From contig QHBM01000140.1 of the NCBI GenBank assembly GCA_003244145.1, forward strand, positions 1 to 41,403: a stretch of DNA of 41,403 nucleotides, in the 5' to 3' direction. Shown here piece after piece: positions 26,193 through 34,037 of this stretch. The DNA is from Chthoniobacterales bacterium. GTDB taxonomy: Bacteria > Verrucomicrobiota > Verrucomicrobiia > Chthoniobacterales > UBA10450. The notes beneath the pieces were generated by a model. It had not been told where the DNA came from and searched no databases. It saw nothing but the letters and a program-made list of their open reading frames with translations. How positions within the stretch are numbered: position 1 is the first letter of the stretch; each line of letters opens with the position of its first letter. The translations under genes were made by a program, and so were the position numbers.

Positions 26193-26355
26193 TGGAGCGC
26201 ACGCGTCCACGCGTGCTGGTTGCGGCGTATCGCCGCAACGAACTTTACAGGGGGCGCTCAATTTCTTGCGGTCCGCTCTCTCTCGGATCACGCATGCTTG
26301 GAAAGTTCGCGCTGGCGGAACGCCAGCGCCAGCACGCGTGGACGCGTGCGCTCCC
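26193..26355. repeat. Nested-hairpin intergenic repeat, family A, copy 2
   Basis: The 27-base arms (26193-26219 and 26329-26355) are inverted copies matching at 26 of 27 positions, and each is itself nearly palindromic. Inside are two perfect hairpins, TTGCGGCG-TAT-CGCCGCAA and GCGCTGGCG-GAA-CGCCAGCGC. The arms match those of copy 1 (1564-1673). It sits within the ybbA-ybbP transcription unit. Confidence 0.9.
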
Positions 26356-26379
26356 CAGATTAGGCATAGCCGCGCGCTC

Positions 26380-28920
26380 ATGATTTCTTCCTTCATTTGG
26401 AAAATGGCTTGGCGCGACAGTCGGTCGAGCCGGCGCCGGTTACTGCTCTTTTCGGTTTCGATTTCGCTCGGGATCGCGGCGCTCGTCGGCATCGGATCGT
26501 TCCGGCAGAGCCTGGCCCAGGCGATCGACGACCAGGCCCGCAGTTTGATCGGCGCCGATCTCGTGGTGGAGTCGTCGAGAAAATTCCGCCCGGAGGATGA
26601 GGCACTGCTGCACTCGTTAGGCGAACCGCAGGCGCGCGAAGTTCGTTTCACAACCATGGCCGCTTTCCCGAAGAGCGACGCGACCAGGCTCGTGCATGTG
26701 CGTGCGCTTGGCGGCGACTTCCCGTTCTATGGCAGGATGGAGACGGTCCCGGCCGCCGCGGCGCGGGATTTCCGCGAGGGCCGGCGCGCGGTGGTGGAGG
26801 AAAGCCTTCTTTTCCAATTCCACGCCCAGATCGGCGACCCGATCAAGATCGGCGAGGTCGAGTTCACGATCGCCGGCTCGCTCAAGAAAATGCCGGGCGA
26901 AGCGTCAGCGGCGGGGTCGTTCGCTCCGCGGATTTACATTCCGCTCCAGAATCTGGCCGCGACCAATTTGCTGAAGACAGGGAGCATCGCGCGTTACCGC
27001 GATTATGTGAAGTTTCCGTCCGGTACGGATGTCGAGAAGCGGATCGAGATTCTCGCGCCGCAAATTCAGCGGCTCGGTCTCGAATACGACACGGTCGCAA
27101 AACGGAAACGCGATCTCGGCAGCGCGCTGGAAAATCTTTACCGCTTTTTGAATTTAGTCGGGTTCATCTCGCTTCTTCTCGGAGCGGTTGGGGTGGCGAG
27201 CGCGATCCAGGCGCACCTCCAGCAGAAAACCAGGACGGGCGCGATCCTGCGCTGTCTCGGGATGTCGGGCGCGGGGACCGTTCTGGTTTATCTTCTGCAA
27301 ACCGCGGCGATGGGATTGGTCGGCGCGAGCGCGGGCGCGGCGCTCGGGGTCGCCCTGCAAAGAATTTTTCCGCGCATCCTGATGTCGTTCCTGCCCCTGG
27401 CGATCCCGACGACGATCGCCTGGGGACCGATTGTGCGAGGCATGCTGACCGGTTTTTTCATCTGCATTCTGTTCGCGCTTCCGCCCCTCCTTCGGTTCCG
27501 GCGGTTGTCACCGCTGCGTGTCTTCCGCGCGGCGGCTGAGGTTGAACCGAGCGCGACCAGGCGCGATCCGATTTTCTGGCTGGTCTACGGCTTGATCGTG
27601 CTGGGCGTGACCAGCTTCTCGCTTTCGCAAACCGATACCTGGCGGCGTGGATTGGTTTTCGCCGCTTCGCTCGGCGTGGCCGTTGGCATTTTTGCGGGAG
27701 TGGCCAAGTTGCTGATCGTCGGGATCCGGAAATTTTTCCCGCACGGGTGGAGTTTCGTTTTGCGGCAAGGGCTGGCCAATCTCTACCGGCCGAACAATCG
27801 CACCCTGCTTCTCACGCTCTCGTTAGGCCTGGGCACTTTCCTGTTGCTCGATCTTTATCTCACACGCGAAGTCCTACTAGCGCAGTTCCAATCCGTCGGC
27901 ACAAAGAGTCAGGCGAACATTTTCCTGTTCGACATTCAGTCCGACCAAAGGGCAGGGGTCGCCGAGATCGTTCGGGCGGCGGGGTTGCCGGTGATCCAGG
28001 AGGCCCCCATCGTGACGATGCGGCTGGCCGAAATCAAAGGGCGGAAAACGGAAGAGATCTTGATGGATCCGCAGCGCAAAATTCCGCAGTGGGAATTGCA
28101 GCGGGAATATCGCACGACCTATCGCGAGCAGTTGTCGGACACGGAAAAAATCACCGCGGGCCAATGGGTCGGCCGAGTGGAATATCATCCGGGCGACACG
28201 GTCCCCATTTCGCTCGATCGCGAAATCGCGAAAGACCTCGGGACGAAGCTGGGCGACGAGCTGGTCTTCGATGTCCAGGGCGTGCCGATCAAGACGAAGC
28301 TCGTCAGTTTGCGCGAGGTCGATTGGAAGCGGTTCCAGACGAATTTCTTTGTGGTCTTTCCGGCGGGCGTGCTGGAAAAAGCGCCCACGTTTCATGTCCT
28401 CGTCAGCAGGGTCGAGACGCCGTCCGATTCGGCCCGGTTGCAAAACGCCGTGGTGGCGAAGTATCCGAACGTCTCCGCGATCGATCTGACTTCGGTGATT
28501 CAAACCGTCGATTCGATTTTGAGCAAAGTGGCGCTGGTGATTCGGGTGATGTCGCTTTTCACCGTCGGCGCCGGAATCATCGTGCTCGCGAGCACGATCT
28601 GGAGCGGACGTTACCAGCGCCTGCAAGAAAGCATTTTGCTCCGCACCCTCGGCGCGTCGCGGATGCAGATCTGGGAAATTCTTTGCGCCGAATATTTCTT
28701 GCTCGGTGTGTTTGCGAGCGCGACGGGGATCGTGCTGGCGGTGGGGGCGAGCTGGGCGCTGGCGAAGTTCGTTTTCAAATTGAATTACGCACCGTCGGTG
28801 TGGCCGCTGTTCGTCGCCGCGGGCGCGGTGAGCTTGTTTACGGTCGCGATTGGTTTGCTGGCGAGCCGCGGAGTGGGGAGTGCGCCACCGCTGGAGATTT
28901 TGCGCGCGGAAGCGGAGTAG
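26380..28920 (+). CDS. ybbP: ABC transporter permease, YbbP-like (FtsX repeats)
   Basis: An 846-residue membrane protein with two FtsX-type modules: a first helix at about residues 22-42, a large periplasmic domain, a three-helix set (about 250-370), a further helix pair, a second periplasmic domain, and a last set near residues 710-835. It ends with the usual conserved hydrophobic-basic tail (APPLEILRAEAE). It pairs with the upstream YbbA-like ATPase and is expected to move lipids or lipoproteins. The ATG follows the repeat; translation from further upstream would read through the repeat. It overlaps RluB at the 3' ends. Two CTCGTTAGGC words lie in it. Confidence 0.9.
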   Translation: MISSFIWKMAWRDSRSSRRRLLLFSVSISLGIAALVGIGSFRQSLAQAIDDQARSLIGADLVVESSRKFRPEDEALLHSLGEPQAREVRFTTMAAFPKSDATRLVHVRALGGDFPFYGRMETVPAAAARDFREGRRAVVEESLLFQFHAQIGDPIKIGEVEFTIAGSLKKMPGEASAAGSFAPRIYIPLQNLAATNLLKTGSIARYRDYVKFPSGTDVEKRIEILAPQIQRLGLEYDTVAKRKRDLGSALENLYRFLNLVGFISLLLGAVGVASAIQAHLQQKTRTGAILRCLGMSGAGTVLVYLLQTAAMGLVGASAGAALGVALQRIFPRILMSFLPLAIPTTIAWGPIVRGMLTGFFICILFALPPLLRFRRLSPLRVFRAAAEVEPSATRRDPIFWLVYGLIVLGVTSFSLSQTDTWRRGLVFAASLGVAVGIFAGVAKLLIVGIRKFFPHGWSFVLRQGLANLYRPNNRTLLLTLSLGLGTFLLLDLYLTREVLLAQFQSVGTKSQANIFLFDIQSDQRAGVAEIVRAAGLPVIQEAPIVTMRLAEIKGRKTEEILMDPQRKIPQWELQREYRTTYREQLSDTEKITAGQWVGRVEYHPGDTVPISLDREIAKDLGTKLGDELVFDVQGVPIKTKLVSLREVDWKRFQTNFFVVFPAGVLEKAPTFHVLVSRVETPSDSARLQNAVVAKYPNVSAIDLTSVIQTVDSILSKVALVIRVMSLFTVGAGIIVLASTIWSGRYQRLQESILLRTLGASRMQIWEILCAEYFLLGVFASATGIVLAVGASWALAKFVFKLNYAPSVWPLFVAAGAVSLFTVAIGLLASRGVGSAPPLEILRAEAE
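26613..26622 (+). repeat. CTCGTTAGGC word, copy 4
   Basis: Exact copy in the permease gene, sense direction, read as TCG-TTA-GGC (Ser-Leu-Gly). Confidence 0.9.
27819..27828 (+). repeat. CTCGTTAGGC word, copy 5
   Basis: Exact copy in the permease gene, again read as TCG-TTA-GGC (Ser-Leu-Gly), in a membrane helix. Confidence 0.9.
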
Positions 28921-29617
28921 CTGTCCGCTTCTGGGCCTGGAGCGACTTCAATTCACTTTTGCTGAGCGGCCGCCAATGTCCGCGCGGGAGATCACCCAGT
29001 CGCACATTCCCCACGCGCACGCGGACCAGTTTTTTTACTTCGAAACCTAATTCGTAAAACATGCGCCGGATCTGCCGGTTGATTCCCTGACGCAGGACAA
29101 CTCGCACGCGCGTCATCCGGATCGATTGCACCTTCTCCATCCGCGCGCGTTCGCCGTCGAGCATCATCCCGCTCAACAGCTTCGGCGCGAGCGCGGGATC
29201 CCACGGACGATCGAGCGTTACTTCGTATTCCTTTTCGACTTTGTAGCGCGGATGCGTCAGGCGCTGTGCGAGGTCGCCGTCGTTGGTGAGGATGAGGAGG
29301 CCTTCGGTTTGGGCATCGAGCCGGCCGATATTGAAGAGGCGCGGAAACTTCGGCGGCAAAAGATCGAAGATGGTGTCGCGCGCGTTGGGGTCGGCGCGGG
29401 TGGAAACGTAGCCGGCCGGTTTGTGAAGGATGAGGTAAAGACGGCGTTCACTGCGCACGAGTTTGTTGCCGACTTTGACGTGGTCGCCCTCCGCCGGCTG
29501 CGCGCTGAAGTCGATGCAGACGCGACCGTTGATGGTGACGCGGCCTTCAGCAATGAGCTGGTCGCAATGCCGCCGCGAACCGACCCCGGCTGCGGCGAGG
29601 AAACGATTCAGGCGCAT
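28838..29617 (-). CDS. rluB: 23S rRNA pseudouridine synthase, RluB/RsuA family
   Basis: A 259-residue rRNA-modifying enzyme. An S4 RNA-binding domain opens the protein (MRLNRFLAAAGVGSRRHCD). The catalytic motif is GRLDAQTEGLLILTNDG with the essential Asp, and GINRQIRRMF is the usual C-terminal motif. E. coli RluB isomerises U2605 of 23S rRNA; RsuA and RluE are close relatives, so the exact site is not certain. The last 35 or so residues form a basic Ala/Pro/Ser-rich tail encoded antisense to the permease's end, longer than usual. Confidence 0.88.
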   Translation of the reverse strand: MRLNRFLAAAGVGSRRHCDQLIAEGRVTINGRVCIDFSAQPAEGDHVKVGNKLVRSERRLYLILHKPAGYVSTRADPNARDTIFDLLPPKFPRLFNIGRLDAQTEGLLILTNDGDLAQRLTHPRYKVEKEYEVTLDRPWDPALAPKLLSGMMLDGERARMEKVQSIRMTRVRVVLRQGINRQIRRMFYELGFEVKKLVRVRVGNVRLGDLPRGHWRPLSKSELKSLQAQKRTATPLPRAKSPAVAHSPLRGSPANQSRP

Positions 29618-29625
29618 GCGACAAC

Positions 29626-29690
29626 TGTAGCCGCCCCGCTCTGTCGGGGCGAACGCTGGTGACGGCGATCCCGCGGCCGCGGGACCGTCG
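29626..29690. repeat. Nested-hairpin intergenic repeat, family B, copy 1
   Basis: It starts TGTAGCCGCCCCG and has a GCCCCG-CTCTGT-CGGGGC hairpin, then a GACGG/CCGTC stem around the perfect palindrome CCCGCGGCCGCGGG. The first 25 bases match copy 2 at 29926 with two changes. It lies just past the small basic protein gene's stop, so it may act as a terminator. Confidence 0.8.
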
Positions 29691-29699
29691 CTAAAGCGC

Positions 29700-29855
29700 T
29701 TACGCGTCGGGCTTGGTTTTCGGAAGGCCGATGACTTTCTGGCCTTCCTTGAACTGCCCGCGCTTCTTGAGCAGCTCGACGCGTTCGAAACGTTTCAAGA
29801 CGTTCCGTTTCGCGGTGATGGTGCTGGTCCCTTTTAAACTGCGATGTTGCGACAT
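29700..29855 (-). CDS. PVC-type small basic protein
   Basis: A 51-residue, strongly basic protein, MSQHRSLKGTSTITAKRNVL and onward to GQKVIGLPKTKPDA. It matches the small basic protein family of Verrucomicrobia, Chlamydiae and relatives that I know as TIGR04137, which has been linked to rRNA or ribosomes. The function is not established. I chose this ATG, not one ten codons earlier, because AAGGA lies five bases upstream and a promoter fits before it. The gene is flanked on both sides by family B repeats. Confidence 0.85.
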   Translation of the reverse strand: MSQHRSLKGTSTITAKRNVLKRFERVELLKKRGQFKEGQKVIGLPKTKPDA

Positions 29856-29883
29856 AAAATTCCTTTTTCGAAAGCGAGCGCCC

Positions 29884-29911
29884 ACGTTACGACGGCGCGC
29901 GCAAATTTCAA
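29884..29911 (-). promoter_or_regulatory. Possible promoter of the small basic protein gene
   Basis: On the minus strand, TTGAAA, a 16-base spacer and TAACGT, then about 30 bases to the ATG with a good Shine-Dalgarno AAGGA at 29865-29861. The -10 matches the consensus only in part. Confidence 0.4.
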
Positions 29912-29923
29912 CCGCGGATCATC

Positions 29924-29988
29924 CCTGTAGCCGCCTCGCTCTGTCGAGGCGTTCCCGGGACGCGGCGACATAGCGCCGCGGCTACAGG
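29924..29988. repeat. Nested-hairpin intergenic repeat, family B, copy 2
   Basis: Outer arms CCTGTAGCCG and CGGCTACAGG are perfect 10-base inverted repeats. Inside are GCCTCG-CTCTGT-CGAGGC, a near-palindrome CGTTCCCGGGACG, and GCGGCG/CGCCGC. It ends five bases from the mtnA stop. Confidence 0.85.
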
Positions 29989-29992
29989 AGCG

Positions 29993-31078
29993 TTAGCGGC
30001 GATGCTCGGGAAACAGACCGAGAATACTCTGCTCATTTGCCTCGCAAATTCCGCGTTCGGTAATCAGCCCGGTCACCAATCCTCGCGGCGTGACATCGAA
30101 ACCAAAATTCGCCGCGCCGCTGTTCTCCGGACTGACGCGGACTTCCACGTGAACGCCGTCGTGCCATCCATCGGCGTAGTTTACTTCCTCGGAACCGCGT
30201 TCTTCGATCGGAATTTCCTTCAGCCCATCGCGGATGTTCCAATCGAACGAAGAGGAGGGAAGCGCGACATAAAACGGGACCGCATTGTCCTTCGCCGCCA
30301 GCGCCTTTAGATACGTGCCGATCTTGTTCGCGACGTCGCCGGTATAAGTCGTCCGATCGGTTCCGACAATGACCGCATCCACCTTGCCGTGCTGCATGAG
30401 ATGACCGCCGGCATTATCCGCGATGACGGTGTGCGCCACGCCGTGCTCGCCCAGTTCCCAAGCGGTCAATTTCGATCCCTGGCTGCGCGGCCTCGTTTCA
30501 TCGACCCAGACGTGCACCGGAATTCCAGCGTCGTACGCCGCGTAAATGGGCGCGGTCGCCGAACCGTGATCGACGAATGCGAGCCAGCCGGCATTGCAAT
30601 GCGTGAGCACATTCACCGGTGCGCCGCCTTTTTTCTCGCTGAGTCGCCGGATCAGTTCGACGCCGTGCTCGCCGATCCGACGGCAGAATTCCGCGTCTTC
30701 GTCGGCGATCTGATTTGCAGTGCTGAAGGCAGTGCGGCGTCTCTCTTCGGTATTGGTCTGGTCGCCGATTGCTTTGAGCTGCTTCTCGATCGCCCAGGCC
30801 AGATTTACCGCTGTCGGCCTCGTCGCTTTCAATTTCTCCGCCGCCGCCACGAGATCTCCCTCAAACGTGGCCAGGTACATTCCGTAACCCGCGGCCGCTC
30901 CGATCAGTCCTGCGCCGCGCACGTGCATCTCCCGAATCGCCGCCGCCATTTCGTCGACGGTGCGCACTTCTTCGATGACGAAGCGGTGCGGCAGAAAGCG
31001 CTGATCGATCAACCGGATGACACGGTTTTCCGCTTCGTCCGGCCAGATCGTCCGATAATGTTGACCGCGTACTTTCAC
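29993..31078 (-). CDS. mtnA: S-methyl-5-thioribose-1-phosphate isomerase
   Basis: A 361-residue enzyme of the eIF2B-related sugar-phosphate isomerase family that converts 5-methylthioribose 1-phosphate to the ribulose form in methionine salvage. Motifs are HVRGAGLIGAAAGYG, the catalytic Cys in LTHCNAGWLA, HVWVDETRPRSQG, and the catalytic Asp in IVGTDRTTYTGDVANKIGT. The usual MtnA ending EVRGLVT-like (TPRGLVTGLITERGI) is present. Ribose-1,5-bisphosphate isomerase is a relative but less likely. No other methionine-salvage genes lie in the window. Confidence 0.9.
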   Translation of the reverse strand: MKVRGQHYRTIWPDEAENRVIRLIDQRFLPHRFVIEEVRTVDEMAAAIREMHVRGAGLIGAAAGYGMYLATFEGDLVAAAEKLKATRPTAVNLAWAIEKQLKAIGDQTNTEERRRTAFSTANQIADEDAEFCRRIGEHGVELIRRLSEKKGGAPVNVLTHCNAGWLAFVDHGSATAPIYAAYDAGIPVHVWVDETRPRSQGSKLTAWELGEHGVAHTVIADNAGGHLMQHGKVDAVIVGTDRTTYTGDVANKIGTYLKALAAKDNAVPFYVALPSSSFDWNIRDGLKEIPIEERGSEEVNYADGWHDGVHVEVRVSPENSGAANFGFDVTPRGLVTGLITERGICEANEQSILGLFPEHRR

Positions 31079-31145
31079 GACGCCGTTAGAATGCGATCAA
31101 GATTCGTGCAAAGCTAGATCGGAAAGTTGAGACGTTGTTCGGAGA

Positions 31146-31715
31146 ATGGAAATCGTAAGTCCTATTCCAGCCGGCGGCCCGCGCGTGCCGAATGCGCGTC
31201 TCGGTTTGCTCATGACCGGATTGATCATCGCTGCTCTCGCTCTCATGGGCATGCGCGGCATCGATTGGTTTCTCCTGAAGAAATCGCTCCAGACTCGCTT
31301 CCCGAAAATCGAGTGGATCACGACGCGCGAGCTGGCCGATTGGCTGGCGGATAAACATCGTCCGCCGCCGTTGCTGCTCGATGTCAGGACGCAGGAGGAA
31401 TGGGACGTGAGCCACCTTCCCGGAGCGCGCCGGGTCGATCCGAATGCCTCAGCCGAAACGGCCGCCGCGGGAGTGGCGAAAGAGACGCCGATCGTGACCT
31501 ATTGCGCGGTCGGCTATCGCTCGGGTGAAACGGCGACACGGTTGCGCGCGGCCGGTTTCACAAACGTCCGGAATCTGGAAGGCTCCATTTTCGAATGGGC
31601 GAACGAACATCGTCCGCTGGTGCACGACGGCCAGCCGGTGACGAAGGTGCATCCGTTTAACAGTCTTTGGGGCCGACTACTCAAGGACGACGTGCGCGCG
31701 CCGGTTAGGAAGTAG
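31146..31715 (+). CDS. Membrane-anchored rhodanese
   Basis: A 189-residue protein with one N-terminal membrane helix (about 20-38, LLMTGLIIAALALMGM) and a rhodanese domain (about 56-165). The active-site loop is CAVGYRS with catalytic Cys120, and LLLDVRTQEEWDVSHLPGA is the family start. The domain is probably on the periplasmic face, where it could carry sulfane sulfur. It is divergent from mtnA and convergent with GT39. Confidence 0.85.
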   Translation: MEIVSPIPAGGPRVPNARLGLLMTGLIIAALALMGMRGIDWFLLKKSLQTRFPKIEWITTRELADWLADKHRPPPLLLDVRTQEEWDVSHLPGARRVDPNASAETAAAGVAKETPIVTYCAVGYRSGETATRLRAAGFTNVRNLEGSIFEWANEHRPLVHDGQPVTKVHPFNSLWGRLLKDDVRAPVRK

Positions 31716-31738
31716 CACAGGCCCCAACCGAACGGCGG

Positions 31739-33436
31739 TTACAACTGATTGCTCAGGATCACGTAGCGTCCGCAGCTCGTGACCTGATGGTAAATGTGAA
31801 CGCGCTCGGTGATCAGTTGGCGCCAGTAGGCCACGCGCTGCTCTTCAATGATGAAGTAGATCGGATCGGAGCGGTTCCAGACTTCGAGGACGAAAGCCTC
31901 GTCGAGATACTTATTCTGGTCCGCGGCGGTTTGCTCGAGCCGATCCGGCACCTGGTTCACCAGGAAGAATTTTTTGTTCAGGTAAAAACTCAAGCTGCTC
32001 CCGCTCTGCAGCGGACCTTCATAAAGGAGTTGGCCGTCTTGCTGGAGCCGGGGATTGAGGAATCGCGCGGCGCCGGCCAGGGAAAAGAAAGGGGCTATTC
32101 GCGCAGCACTTTCCGCAAGGCATAAACCGGCTGGGATCATCGCGGCGAGCGCGAGGAGCAAGGCGATTTCCGCGCGTTGCTTGCGGACCCAATAGAGGGC
32201 GGCCAGGGGAAAGATGATCAGCGATCCCGCTGCGATCTGGAGCATGGGTCGCAGATCGAGCCAGTTCGTGGCGGGGAACACGATCACACCCAGGAGTTCC
32301 GGAGCGAAGGTAACCGTCGCGCCCAGGAGAGCGGCGGCGAAAATTAAAAGAGCGATGCCGGCCGCGCGCCATGGTCGCGAAGTGCGTTCCCATGCGCAGG
32401 CGGCCCAGAGCGCCACCGCCGGCCACATGCTCAAGGAGGACCAGGCGTGCCGCTCTCCGATGAAAAGAAGCGGAATAAATCCGACGGCGGCCCAGCAAAG
32501 AGGCAGCGCATCCACAAAGGAAAATTCGTGAAGCCGGATAATTTTTCGGGAAGCGAAAAGCAATCCGGGCAGGACGAGCAAGAGCGCGGGCGACCACCAC
32601 GCGAAGTGGAGGAAAAAAAACTGGAGGCGCGACAAGCCGGCATTGTTGGACCAGCCGAGCGAACGGAACAAAGATCCTGGAAAATGCATTTCCGCCCAGA
32701 CAAACCAGGGCGCCACGATCGCGAGGAACAGCAGCAGGTAGGACCATTGCAACAGAAACGAAAAACGCAGGCGCGCCTCACGAAAAAAAATCGATAAGAG
32801 AACGCAAAGACCCGCGAGATACGGAATGGCTTCCAGGCCCTTGGTCAGACATGCGAGACTGCCGCATAACCAAAAGCCTGCGAACCAGGCGCGCCGGAAC
32901 TGGCGACGTTGATAGCCGGCCACCGCACAGAAAATCGCCGCGCTAACCAAAGCGGCAAAGATCGAGTCGGGCGTGACCATCCGGCCCAGCAGAAAAACGC
33001 CGCACGAACAAAGATGAATCAGGCCGGCCGCGAAACCGCGCCAGTAACCGGCCAGCCGCTCGCCGGTGAGGAAGGTGAACGCGACCGTTGCGATGGTGGC
33101 GAGCGCGATCGGAAGCCGCGCCGCGGTCGCCGTAACGCCGAACGCTTTGTAGGACAAGGCGATCAGCCAATAGGTAAGCGGGGGAGTTTGCAGGCGCGGC
33201 ACGCCGTCGTTCGTCGGGGAGAGCCACTGTCCGGATTCCAGCATTTCGCGCGCGCCCCCGGCGAACTGGCCTTCCGTGCCATTGTAAAGGTCGCCCCAGC
33301 CGGCGGTGCCGACGTGAAGGACGGCAGCGAGAACGAGAAGGAACGCAAAGAGCGCGTGCCGGGTCGGCGGCGGATGCAGGATCTGCGGCTCGAGAAAAGT
33401 ATCTTCGAGGGTGAAGGTGCGGGCGCCGGCGACCAT
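31739..33436 (-). CDS. Glycosyltransferase family 39 membrane protein (ArnT/PMT-like)
   Basis: A 565-residue integral membrane glycosyltransferase with about 11-12 helices. The first periplasmic loop carries the acidic motif DLYNGTEGQFAGGAREM, followed by VPRLQTPPLTYWL, as in the ArnT/PMT superfamily that uses polyprenyl-phosphate sugars. A C-terminal soluble part of about 150 residues follows the last helix. The acceptor may be lipid A, protein or a glycan; this is not known. It lies 12 bases after the thioesterase gene and in a run with the LpxL-WaaF fusion, which supports an envelope role. Confidence 0.85.
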   Translation of the reverse strand: MVAGARTFTLEDTFLEPQILHPPPTRHALFAFLLVLAAVLHVGTAGWGDLYNGTEGQFAGGAREMLESGQWLSPTNDGVPRLQTPPLTYWLIALSYKAFGVTATAARLPIALATIATVAFTFLTGERLAGYWRGFAAGLIHLCSCGVFLLGRMVTPDSIFAALVSAAIFCAVAGYQRRQFRRAWFAGFWLCGSLACLTKGLEAIPYLAGLCVLLSIFFREARLRFSFLLQWSYLLLFLAIVAPWFVWAEMHFPGSLFRSLGWSNNAGLSRLQFFFLHFAWWSPALLLVLPGLLFASRKIIRLHEFSFVDALPLCWAAVGFIPLLFIGERHAWSSLSMWPAVALWAACAWERTSRPWRAAGIALLIFAAALLGATVTFAPELLGVIVFPATNWLDLRPMLQIAAGSLIIFPLAALYWVRKQRAEIALLLALAAMIPAGLCLAESAARIAPFFSLAGAARFLNPRLQQDGQLLYEGPLQSGSSLSFYLNKKFFLVNQVPDRLEQTAADQNKYLDEAFVLEVWNRSDPIYFIIEEQRVAYWRQLITERVHIYHQVTSCGRYVILSNQL

Positions 33437-33448
33437 TGCGAGGATTCG

Positions 33449-33880
33449 TTAGGCCACGGTCGCGCCGGGGAGCCGATATCGATCCCAGTCGTCCGGGACG
33501 CGGAGCAATTTCGCTTCCGGCATTTGGATGATCGCGAGCATCTGGCGGCATTCGGCAATGAGGGCGCCATCCGCGGGGCGGAGGATTTGAAAGGCGCACC
33601 AGAAACGGACACGCTCAAGGCGATCGAGCCAGCCTTCCACGGCGAGCTTGTCACCGAGTTTCGCCGCGCGGCGGTAATCGATCTCTGTCCGCACCACCAC
33701 GGGATATTTTTGTGTTTCCGCCATTTGGGCGAGGCCGAGCCCGAGCTCTTCGGCCAGAAGAGTGCGCGCTACTTCAATGAAACGGAGATAGGCGATGTTA
33801 TGGACGACGGCGGCGCAGTCGGTATCGAAAAACATCACCTGAAGCTCGGTGCGAATGCGAGGAGCGGCTTCGTTCAACAT
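33449..33880 (-). CDS. Acyl-CoA thioesterase, YbgC/FadM type
   Basis: A 143-residue hotdog-fold thioesterase. The motif VMFFDTDCAAVVHNIAYLRFIEVAR fits the YbgC family, in which an Asp near the N-terminus catalyses the cleavage. It probably hydrolyses acyl-CoA or acyl-ACP in the cytoplasm. Its stop codon TAA lies inside a GCCTAACGA sequence, a near-copy of the recurrent word (33446-33454). It sits between the LpxL-WaaF fusion and GT39 genes and could help set acyl supply for lipid A, by inference. Confidence 0.85.
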   Translation of the reverse strand: MLNEAAPRIRTELQVMFFDTDCAAVVHNIAYLRFIEVARTLLAEELGLGLAQMAETQKYPVVVRTEIDYRRAAKLGDKLAVEGWLDRLERVRFWCAFQILRPADGALIAECRQMLAIIQMPEAKLLRVPDDWDRYRLPGATVA

Positions 33881-33951
33881 GCTACGCCATCATTTCCCAA
33901 CGGTTTCCTAAAGCAACGGAATTGTCGGATGCTTCCCCTCGTGCTCCTCCT

Positions 33952-34018
33952 TCGTCCTCGTCCTCGCTCTCGCTCTTAATCGAAAGGGATGGAGGACGGA
34001 GGGCGAGGACGAGGACGA
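33952..34018. repeat. GACGAG-rich inverted repeat
   Basis: Perfect 16-base arms, TCGTCCTCGTCCTCGC (33952-33967) and its complement GCGAGGACGAGGACGA (34003-34018), with a 35-base loop; weaker pairing continues outwards. One strand is almost all purine and the other pyrimidine. It lies between the stop of the LpxL-WaaF gene and the thioesterase start. Confidence 0.85.
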
Positions 34019-34037
34019 CGAAGCAGAAGGACGAGGA

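Noticed and set aside
26176..26379. N-terminal extension of the YbbP-like permease
   Set aside because: The 68 extra codons translate the family A hairpin repeat; the ATG after the repeat begins a normal permease N-terminus.
27747..29057. Plus-strand ORF of 436 codons over the permease
   Set aside because: Frame-shifted shadow of the permease gene; Arg/Gly-rich and motif-free.
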